Below, piece after piece: positions 35,143-41,951 of a stretch of 48,913 bases of DNA (position 1 is its first letter; the number at the start of each line of letters is the position of its first letter). This stretch comes from Candidatus Poseidoniaceae archaeon (GTDB taxonomy: Archaea; Thermoplasmatota; Poseidoniia; Poseidoniales; Poseidoniaceae), in NCBI GenBank assembly GCA_949373265.1, contig CASICT010000026.1, forward strand, positions 1-48,913. The letters are read 5' to 3'. The notes under the pieces were generated by a model. That model made no database searches and was not told the DNA's origin. It saw nothing but the letters and a program-made list of their open reading frames with translations. The position numbers and the translations under genes were made by a program.

Positions 35143-36294
35143 TTGTATTCTGTGCCCAAGCCGTATGCGATTCCCGGTCTTGCAGACGAGGTTACACTTG
35201 CAAGATATCCATTCTTGCCGCAAGCAAGAACATGGATTGCCGCTATGGCATCTAAGCACGAAATTGACATCGATGAGTTACTAGATGGGTCAATGATGGA
35301 AAGAGCACGTGTTCGCGCTAGATCACGTTTGGTTGATTCTGTTGATAGTAAAGATGGTGTGGAGGTTGCCTCGATTGGAGATATTCATACTGAAGAAGGA
35401 AGGTTGCTCGAGGCTTTTTCATTCTATTACGCACGATTGGTTGTCGGTGCAAGTGAAGATGAAAGGTTGATTTCAAGATGGGCTCAAGCAGAAGCTGAAA
35501 GAGCTCAACATATTCTCGTGCACGATGATGCAATTACCACTATTGCGAATACGTATATCTCGGAAATCGAATGTGACAAAAATGGAATTTGGAAAATTGG
35601 TTTATCTGATTTCATTGAATTATGTACTGGCATAACTGGTTCGCGATGGAGACTTCCTAATTGTGATATCAAAGATGGATGGGTCACGCTTCATGATGAA
35701 GGTGACAAATATTCATCCAGAGGAAAAGTTGCCAGACTATTGAGAGAGCGAATGAAGGATGACATCAAGGTCGATGCTCTTGAAAAAATGACTAAAATGG
35801 ACGAAAGTTTGCTTATTCGCTTATCAGAACCGGTCGGAATGATTCGGGGACTGGTAGCATCACGTACTGCTGAAACCATTGCGCTGATAGGAGCGGGTGA
35901 AGAAGACTGGCCCCCCTGTATGCGTAAGGCTGTATCTGAATTGGCAGAAGGTGTAAACGTCAATCACTTTGGAAGAGTCTTTTTGGGTTCTATGGCAAGA
36001 TGTATTGGGCTACCCATAGAAACTACGGTCGATTTCTTCAGGCCAGCGCCGGATTTCAATGAAGGCACATCAACATACCAAGTTGGTCATCTGTATGAAA
36101 GAGAATATACTCCGTCTGGGTGTTCTAAATTGAAAGTTAATCACAACTGTGCAGTACGAACAGGTGATGACCGTTTGTGTGACCAGCCTTGGATGGATCA
36201 CCCTCTGAAATATATTCGAGCCAAACAAAGACGCCGAAAAACTCACCCGCCCATTGAAGTTAATGTTGAATCGCCCAAATCGGGCGATGCTTGA
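35143..36294 (+). CDS. priL: DNA primase large subunit PriL
   Basis: Non-catalytic primase subunit that helps PriS start and hand off primers. The C-terminal domain holds four cysteines for a [4Fe-4S] cluster at about 259, 287, 327 and 336 (PPCMRKA, MARCIGLP, PSGCSKL, NHNCAVR). HFGRVFLGSMARCIGLPIETTVDFFRPAPDFNEGTSTYQVGHLYE is the family's core. The N-terminal helical domain YPFLPQARTWIAAM is typical too. 383 residues. The start given is a TTG; a GTG lies 6 bp on. An ATG at 35127 would read MPRSELYSVPKPYAI if one G at 35139-35140 were extra, which fits the indel pattern elsewhere. PolD2 lies nearby. Confidence 0.92.
   Translation: MYSVPKPYAIPGLADEVTLARYPFLPQARTWIAAMASKHEIDIDELLDGSMMERARVRARSRLVDSVDSKDGVEVASIGDIHTEEGRLLEAFSFYYARLVVGASEDERLISRWAQAEAERAQHILVHDDAITTIANTYISEIECDKNGIWKIGLSDFIELCTGITGSRWRLPNCDIKDGWVTLHDEGDKYSSRGKVARLLRERMKDDIKVDALEKMTKMDESLLIRLSEPVGMIRGLVASRTAETIALIGAGEEDWPPCMRKAVSELAEGVNVNHFGRVFLGSMARCIGLPIETTVDFFRPAPDFNEGTSTYQVGHLYEREYTPSGCSKLKVNHNCAVRTGDDRLCDQPWMDHPLKYIRAKQRRRKTHPPIEVNVESPKSGDA
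36270..36288. promoter_or_regulatory. Hairpin with the same arms as that before leuS
   Basis: TCGCCC (36271-36276) and GGGCGA (36282-36287) flank 5 bases; the stem gains one A-T pair (ATCGCCC/GGGCGAT). It lies in the last codons of priL, 50 bp before the DUF373 gene. Arms and spacing equal those at 17252-17268. Confidence 0.35.
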
Positions 36295-36337
36295 TGAATA
36301 GGGACTGTATCAGGGCTAACGTAGCCGGTGCCAAATA

Positions 36338-37456
36338 ATGACTCGAACTCTCGTACTAACTGTTGACCGTGACAATGATCTCGGCTTGAAAACAGCGATA
36401 CGCGGGCCCGTAATTGGTCGAAAACAAGTCTTAACCGCCGCTCTAAGACTTGGTATTGCTGACCCTGAAGAAAGCGATACTAACGCAATATTAGGTGCTC
36501 TTCACCAACATGACAATCTTGCTGAATCTAACAGCGAAACAGATGAAGTGGAAATTGCAATCCTTACCGGCGATGAAAAAGTCGGTGTCCGCTCGGACAG
36601 GGCTATTGCTGCTCAGCTAGAAGAAGTGGTCACTGGATTCCAACCAGACCAGGCAATTCTAGTAACGGATGGCGCAGAGGATGAATCTGTGTTACCAATT
36701 ATTCAAAGTCAAGTAAGAATTGACCATGTTCAGAAGATTATTGTTAAACAATCCAAGGGTATTGAAGGCACATACTACTACATTGTCAAAGCACTAGAGG
36801 ATCCTAAATGGCGAGCTAAGATGCTCGTTCCCCTTGGAGCAATCATGGCAGTATTTGGCCTGGGTGTTATGCTGCCCGACACACTAGGGGGAATTGTAAT
36901 CGGTTCACTTCCTCTGATTTTTGGTTTGTTTATTCTATCGAAGGGACTTGGCCTTGAAGCAACTGTTGGTAGAATCGCACAAGAAATGAGAGAAAATGCA
37001 GATGCTGCAATGTTCTCATCGCTTCTTTGGACCACGACGGTTTTCAGTGCTATCTTCGCTGTTGCCGTTGGTTATGACACATATATCGGCCTAGAAGCAA
37101 CTGCCAACTATTCGGTACTGTGGATAGAAGTTGTTCATTCTGCTCTTGCGTGGATTGTCATTGCCTTCTTGACTTCTACTGCTGGTTTCATGCTACTAAG
37201 ATTGCAGAAGGGTTCTTTCTCTGGAAGATTGATTGTCTTAGCAGTATTTGGAATGGTCGTTTATTCATTCTTGAATCAAGGATTAGATATTGCGATTAAG
37301 GTGTTGACTGGTGCTGACTATGAATTCTCAGTGCAAGGTATTTGGGAAGTAATGTTGGAGCCATTAATGTGGATTGCAATTCTGTGGGTAACCACCACCA
37401 TCGTACGTGCTGTTCAAGCAAGACAGGCCCAAGCAGACCGATATTGGGGAATCTGA
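36338..37456 (+). CDS. DUF373 family membrane protein
   Basis: A 372-residue archaeal protein of COG2237. The cytoplasmic N-terminal 155 residues begin TRTLVLTVDRDNDLGLKTAIRGPVIGR, with AALRLGIADPEESDTNAILGAL, VEIAILTGDEKVGVRSD and AILVTDGAEDESVLPIIQSQ, which match the family. Six or so transmembrane helices follow from about 168 to the end. Function is not known for the family; the conserved acidic turns suggest nucleotide or metal binding. It follows priL on the same strand 43 bp downstream and ends 3 bp from a convergent gene. Confidence 0.85.
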   Translation: MTRTLVLTVDRDNDLGLKTAIRGPVIGRKQVLTAALRLGIADPEESDTNAILGALHQHDNLAESNSETDEVEIAILTGDEKVGVRSDRAIAAQLEEVVTGFQPDQAILVTDGAEDESVLPIIQSQVRIDHVQKIIVKQSKGIEGTYYYIVKALEDPKWRAKMLVPLGAIMAVFGLGVMLPDTLGGIVIGSLPLIFGLFILSKGLGLEATVGRIAQEMRENADAAMFSSLLWTTTVFSAIFAVAVGYDTYIGLEATANYSVLWIEVVHSALAWIVIAFLTSTAGFMLLRLQKGSFSGRLIVLAVFGMVVYSFLNQGLDIAIKVLTGADYEFSVQGIWEVMLEPLMWIAILWVTTTIVRAVQARQAQADRYWGI

Positions 37457-37459
37457 GCA

Positions 37460-37927
37460 TTACTGGAAAACTGCATCATGCATGCATTGCGGACATGTTA
37501 CCTTGATTGGTCTAATGTCTGGGATTCCTAATGGGGACGAACAAGCAGGGCAAATAATTGCTTGGCGCACCCTCGATTGATTACTTTGGCCAGTTTGAGA
37601 AGGATTGTATTTCATTCGATATTGATCAGGGTTATCGATATATTGCGGACCGGTCTGAATTGGTTGGGCCGTATCTAAATCGACTACACCTTTGTGCGCA
37701 ACCGGTACAAATTGTTCTGTAAGTTCGTTGGATGAAGGTTGATGAGAAGGCGCTGCTGCTGCTGTTTTGAATGCCGCTAATTGCACCTCGATTTCTGCTA
37801 AGCCAACACCATGATTACGGCTAATGGTGTCCATCTCAAGCATTTGGTCATATCCAGAAAGGCTAGCCAAGCGGGATAGTACATCAGCGGGCAGTGCCAT
37901 AACGGGTGCTCGGAGACTCTTTCCCAT
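37460..37927 (-). CDS. Small zinc-ribbon protein of unknown function
   Basis: A 155-residue soluble protein. Residues about 10-60 form helices (MALPADVLSRLASLSGYDQML), then a flexible proline/glutamine-rich stretch. The C terminus is a zinc ribbon (CPACSSPLGIP...VTCPQCMHDAVFQ). This could bind nucleic acid or protein. No family recognised. The ATG at 37900 (MALPADV) is a possible start, 9 codons later. Confidence 0.6.
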   Translation of the reverse strand: MGKSLRAPVMALPADVLSRLASLSGYDQMLEMDTISRNHGVGLAEIEVQLAAFKTAAAAPSHQPSSNELTEQFVPVAHKGVVDLDTAQPIQTGPQYIDNPDQYRMKYNPSQTGQSNQSRVRQAIICPACSSPLGIPDIRPIKVTCPQCMHDAVFQ

Positions 37928-37996
37928 TGAAGGTTCGTTTCGCGCGCATCAGAAGGGGACTTCCCGTAGTAATAGGGGGGTCGTTTTCTAGTTAAG

Positions 37997-38022
37997 CGTA
38001 ATAAATACACCCTTATATTACG
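37997..38022. promoter_or_regulatory. Inverted repeat in the 198-bp divergent spacer before the CBS gene
   Basis: CGTAATA (37997-38003) and TATTACG (38016-38022) are exact inverted repeats with a 12-base spacer, lying between two divergent genes. The TATA-like CTTATATTA overlaps the right arm, and a second A/T box (TTCATATAGG) lies at about 38081, near the CBS gene. The remaining 198 bp hold nothing else recognisable. Confidence 0.4.
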
Positions 38023-38125
38023 TTTTAAGGGGTTTATTTTCCTGAATAATGTCATTTTATTGCTCCATTAACTTGATGGGTTCATATAGGTAAAGTGGAG
38101 GGCGGGCCAATACGGAGGGTGCAAA

Positions 38126-38584
38126 ATGCCACAAAGTAAATCCCGAAACCCAACAAGAAGAAATGGTGCGAAATCGATTCGTTCACTAACCTGTGGTCAG
38201 GTAATGAGTATTCCAAATGTATTGGGAAGAGATGCCTCGGTAGCAGACGCACTTGATAGAATAACCAAGAAGGATTGGGACCACTTATTCATCGTAAATT
38301 CTGAACGCGTCCCTATCGGAAGAATTCACGCTGTCGATGTTCTAAAATTAATTGCAAGGAAGACCGTAAATCGGGATATTGCTTGGATGCATGCTATTCC
38401 TGCACGCCAATTAATTACGCAAAATACTTTCACTATGCGCCAAAATACTCCTTTGCTCAAAGCTGCAGCCCTAATGCTAACTCATGACTTGAATCAATTA
38501 GCGGTTACCGATTCTGAAGGGGCAATCGTGGGCGCTGTATCTCCTACTACTGTTGCAAGACACCTTCCAAGGTTCATTCTCTGA
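38126..38584 (+). CDS. CBS-domain protein
   Basis: A 152-residue protein made of a basic N terminus (SKSRNPTRRNGAKS) and a tandem pair of CBS domains that form one Bateman module: VMSIPNVLGRDASVADALDRITKKDWDHLFIVNSERVPIGRIHAVDVL, then FTMRQNTPLLKAAALMLTHDLNQLAVTDSEGAIVGAVSPTTVARHL. CBS pairs bind adenine nucleotides or SAM and act as energy sensors. No catalytic partner domain is attached. The start is preceded by GGAGGG. The gene leads a short same-strand series. Confidence 0.9.
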   Translation: MPQSKSRNPTRRNGAKSIRSLTCGQVMSIPNVLGRDASVADALDRITKKDWDHLFIVNSERVPIGRIHAVDVLKLIARKTVNRDIAWMHAIPARQLITQNTFTMRQNTPLLKAAALMLTHDLNQLAVTDSEGAIVGAVSPTTVARHLPRFIL

Positions 38585-38619
38585 GCAAGTTTCAACAATG
38601 AATTCTAGGTCGGTGTACT

Positions 38620-39414
38620 ATGTCCTCCTCTCCAAGGCTTTGGTCTAATCCTCCCGGAAATTCGCCATTACCTTTACCGCTAGGACCCATATTTTTCACC
38701 AGTAGAGAAATTCGACAAATCTCTACTCCCAAAATGCCGGTGGGGGATTCCATTGATTTAGCGGGCCTTCGCAACTATATCGGATCACACGCATTCGATG
38801 ATGGAACGACTATCGCTGATGTAATTGATTTAGAAAAGCGAAGACCGTTGTTGATTGTTGGAGAACTAGCAAACCCCTACCGACTATGTGACATAATGGC
38901 CCCGGATATGCCATTGATTCCAGTTAGAATGGAAGGCATTTGTAGAACATGGTCGGATAATTTAGACGACAGAGACATCAAGCCAGGCATCCATCATGTT
39001 ACGGTAGTGCGCTCCCCTGGTTGGTGGGAAAGGACATTCATTACTCTTCTAGAACCTGCTGACATGAAGAGAATTGTAAAGTGGTTAGATGGGCCTGAGC
39101 CGAATACTTGGGCTCCTAAACGATTAGCTGAAGGTGTTATCCGTTTAGAAGATGATTTGCAATTAGCTCCGCCGAACTTCGACCAAATGTCCTGGGATGG
39201 AGTAACAGAAAAGGTAGAGGTTGAAATTCCTAAAGCGAATGGTCCTGCTCTTGATTTATCAACAATCATGGTGCCAATAAATATACGAATTGGATGCTAT
39301 AATAGTAGAGGAAGAGTAAATCGTTGTCACCATTTTCATCAAACTGAATTCCATGAAAAGATGTTCAGAAGAGGCTCTTCTTTCAAGTGGTCTGATATGC
39401 TAAACTTCCTTTGA
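38620..39414 (+). CDS. Unassigned conserved-looking protein
   Basis: A 264-residue soluble protein I do not recognise. It starts with a proline-rich segment (NPPGNSPLPLPLGPIFF) and has LLIVGELANPYRLCDIMAPDMPLIPVRMEGICRTW followed by HHVTVVRSPGWWERTFITLLEPADM, an alternating beta-helix pattern. The C terminus IGCYNSRGRVNRCHHFHQTEFHEK is rich in His and Cys and might bind a metal. No signal peptide or membrane helix. It lies 36 bp after the CBS gene. Confidence 0.6.
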   Translation: MSSSPRLWSNPPGNSPLPLPLGPIFFTSREIRQISTPKMPVGDSIDLAGLRNYIGSHAFDDGTTIADVIDLEKRRPLLIVGELANPYRLCDIMAPDMPLIPVRMEGICRTWSDNLDDRDIKPGIHHVTVVRSPGWWERTFITLLEPADMKRIVKWLDGPEPNTWAPKRLAEGVIRLEDDLQLAPPNFDQMSWDGVTEKVEVEIPKANGPALDLSTIMVPINIRIGCYNSRGRVNRCHHFHQTEFHEKMFRRGSSFKWSDMLNFL

Positions 39415-39486
39415 CAATACAAAATTCATGGGGCCCCGAGGCGTTCCCGATGTGGAATGATATACTTTCTCGACCTATTACATACT

Positions 39487-39735
39487 ATGACTGGGAACGG
39501 ATCGCAGAAAACTGCAAGGCTGGAACGATTGAAATTAGAGATTATAGAATATATTTCTACTAACCCTGGTTGCTCTGCAGCCGATATAGTAGACTACCTA
39601 TCTAATACTCGAAGAATGCGCAACCACGGCTTAACTTCTCGTAAGGTTGGGTTCTTCATTCCAAGATATCTAAAGAGCAACGTGATGTTCACTCTCGACC
39701 GCTCTACCGGTAAGAGAGTATACAGCGTTGCATGA
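39487..39735 (+). CDS. Small winged-helix protein
   Basis: An 82-residue protein with a likely winged-helix fold: LKLEIIEYISTNPGCSAADIVDYLSNTRRMRNHGLTSRKVGFFIPRYL, then a wing (VMFTLDRSTGKRVYSVA). The start at ATG 39487 is preferred to an upstream one at 39457. It overlaps a TTG candidate start of the next gene by 8 bp, so it may regulate or simply be coupled to the acyltransferase-mutase pair. Target unknown. Confidence 0.6.
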   Translation: MTGNGSQKTARLERLKLEIIEYISTNPGCSAADIVDYLSNTRRMRNHGLTSRKVGFFIPRYLKSNVMFTLDRSTGKRVYSVA

Positions 39736-39769
39736 AAAGGTCAAATCGCTGCAGGTAGTGGGATGGTTG

Positions 39770-40426
39770 ATGAGCGGCCCCCAAGCGGAAGAACTCTGGC
39801 CATCTTTGGATGAATCTCTTGGGCGTCAACCTTGTTTTCCTAGTGGCCCTGTTTGGTCGATATTGCCAACTCTAAAGGGACAAATCATCGATATGTTAAC
39901 CGATGTTGGACCTCAAGAAAGAGATGGTATTAGTATAGATTCATCAAAAGGCCCGGTCCATATTGACAAAACTGCACAAATTGAGCCTAACGTACACATT
40001 ATCGGTCCCGCTTACATTGGCCCTAATTCCGTGATACGCCATGGCGCTTACATCAGAGAGTTCTCATGGATATGCGCCAATGCATTGGTAGGTCATGCTA
40101 GCGAAACCAAACACAGTGTTCTCTTACCTGGTGCTAAAGCTCCACATTTCAATTATGTCGGCGACTCCGTATTGGGCCCTAATGTAAACCTTGGAGCAGG
40201 GGTTAAATTATCCAATTTACGAAATGATGGAGGAGAAGTTCACGTAATCATTGATGGCGTGAGAATCCCATCTGGTCTACGTAAATTTGGCGCAATAATT
40301 GGTGAGAATTCACAACTTGGATGTAATGCTGTTACAAATCCCGGAGTAGTGCTTGGGTTTGGTTGCTTAGTAATGCCAAATACAACAGTTACTGGAATTT
40401 ACGATTCTGATTCAAAAATTGGGTGA
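39770..40426 (+). CDS. Left-handed beta-helix acyltransferase, GlmU C-terminal type
   Basis: A hexapeptide-repeat protein of 218 residues (232 from a TTG at 39728). Repeats such as HIDKTAQIEPNVHIIGPAYIGPNSVIRHGAYI and SVLGPNVNLGAGVKLSNLRNDGGEV match the acetyltransferase half of GlmU and its archaeal relatives. The pyrophosphorylase half is absent. The likely role is N-acetylation of glucosamine-1-phosphate, with the mutase next door. The stop (TGA at 40424) precedes the mutase ATG by 4 bp; start and stop are coupled. Confidence 0.78.
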   Translation: MSGPQAEELWPSLDESLGRQPCFPSGPVWSILPTLKGQIIDMLTDVGPQERDGISIDSSKGPVHIDKTAQIEPNVHIIGPAYIGPNSVIRHGAYIREFSWICANALVGHASETKHSVLLPGAKAPHFNYVGDSVLGPNVNLGAGVKLSNLRNDGGEVHVIIDGVRIPSGLRKFGAIIGENSQLGCNAVTNPGVVLGFGCLVMPNTTVTGIYDSDSKIG

Positions 40427-40430
40427 TCCA

Positions 40431-41951
40431 ATGCTGTTTGGCACCGATGGAATACGCGGAGAAGTAAAGCCGTCTCCCGGAAGTGATGAACAGGCAATAG
40501 CAGACCTCCTAGAGTCACGCTCGATCTCTCCTCGGCTATTGCGCTTGGTTGGAGAGGGGTTATCTCGAACTATTGAAGTCGGTTCTAAGGTTGTAATTGG
40601 GTGGGATGAAAGACCTGACAACCCCGAATTGGTAGCCGCACTTACCATGGGTTTGCGTTTGGGAGGATGTCAAGTAATCCATGGTGGCATTTGTGCTACA
40701 CCCGGCCTGCACAACGCATTGTTAGAAACAAACTCTGCCCTCGGTTGCATGATCACTGCAAGTCACAACCCTGTTTCAGATTCTGGAATCAAGGTGTTTG
40801 ATTCTTCAGGTTTCAAAACTAATCCAAAAGTAGAAAATGAGATTTCAGAACTAATAATCCAATTGGCTGCTGAAGAAAGAGAGGTTGACCTAATTCATCA
40901 AGAGGAGTTGTCCAATCCCGATTCTAGATTTAATGCAGACCTTGCCCACCAGGAACTTTTAGTAATTCGTCTTGCTGAATTCTCTGGTATTTTTTCAGCA
41001 CCACTTCATACTGATATTATGATAGATTCGTCTAAAGGTGCTGCCACAAATTGGCTCTCTGCTTTCCTAGCAAGATATGGAATCAATGCAAAAGAAGTTT
41101 CTAGTGAAGCCAATGCTCTCAATGAGAATTGCGGAGCAGGCGAATTATCTCCTAATGATTATTGGACTTGGCAAGAGGCTTACAAAAGTGAACATGTTCT
41201 AATCAAATCGTTAACCAAAGTGCCAGAGGGTCGAATTATCGCGGCGGCCTTAGACGGTGATGGCGATAGATGTCTGCTAATCGAATCGACTGAAAACGGA
41301 TGTAGAGTTGTCGATGGTGACGAGATGGCAGACCACATACTGCGTTCAACCAAAGAGGAATGGCATCTTGCTGCAAGTATCGAATCCGACCTCGCTTTGA
41401 TGACGTCCTTGAACCGATTAAAATCTAAAATTCAATTCACTCAAACAGCCGTAGGTGACAGGTGGTTGTCTGAAGCACTCAAGGAAGATGCAAGAAATGT
41501 CCTCGGCGTTGAGGACTCGGGCCACTTAGTGATGTCTGCTCCGCATCCAAATGGCGGTAGGTGCTTGGTTGGAGACGGTGTTGCAAGTCTGCTTGCTGTC
41601 CTCTGTGCAATGGCCTGTGATGAGAGAGCTGATGCTTTTGTTAGTGGTTTCAAACAACGCACTTCGATTAACAATACAGTTCGTTCTCGCTGGACAGGTA
41701 ATAATGAATTAGCAGATACCATAGAACATATTGCTAACTTGAAATTAGGTGAATTAAATCGCCACGGACTTGTTGGAGAAGCCAATTTGATGTTGTTAGA
41801 AAAAGAAGGCTTCTCGATTGGAATTCGCAATTCGGGAACACAAGCCAAAACTAACGTTTCGCTACGACTAGCCCCTGGGGTAGATAATTCGATTCCGATG
41901 GAAATAGTTGAACAAATAATTGCAACGTTAAAGCACGCTTTAATCGACTAA
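40431..41951 (+). CDS. Phosphoglucosamine / phosphohexose mutase (GlmM-like)
   Basis: Alpha-D-phosphohexomutase, 506 residues. MLFGTDGIRGEV is the classic N terminus. The active-site phosphoserine loop MITASHNP has Ser111, the metal loop AALDGDGDRCLL starts at about 272, and the sugar loop GVEDSGHLVM and phosphate loop GIRNSGTQAKTN follow. The GTDGIRG start and the acetyltransferase partner point to glucosamine-6-phosphate to glucosamine-1-phosphate. The ATG at 40431 is chosen over a TTG at 40419. The product would feed UDP-GlcNAc for the surface polysaccharide. It overlaps the convergent membrane-protein gene by 4 bp. Confidence 0.88.
   Translation: MLFGTDGIRGEVKPSPGSDEQAIADLLESRSISPRLLRLVGEGLSRTIEVGSKVVIGWDERPDNPELVAALTMGLRLGGCQVIHGGICATPGLHNALLETNSALGCMITASHNPVSDSGIKVFDSSGFKTNPKVENEISELIIQLAAEEREVDLIHQEELSNPDSRFNADLAHQELLVIRLAEFSGIFSAPLHTDIMIDSSKGAATNWLSAFLARYGINAKEVSSEANALNENCGAGELSPNDYWTWQEAYKSEHVLIKSLTKVPEGRIIAAALDGDGDRCLLIESTENGCRVVDGDEMADHILRSTKEEWHLAASIESDLALMTSLNRLKSKIQFTQTAVGDRWLSEALKEDARNVLGVEDSGHLVMSAPHPNGGRCLVGDGVASLLAVLCAMACDERADAFVSGFKQRTSINNTVRSRWTGNNELADTIEHIANLKLGELNRHGLVGEANLMLLEKEGFSIGIRNSGTQAKTNVSLRLAPGVDNSIPMEIVEQIIATLKHALID

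Noticed and set aside
39430..39437. GGGGCCCC palindrome before the small winged-helix gene
   Set aside because: Short and self-complementary by chance; no flanking symmetry.
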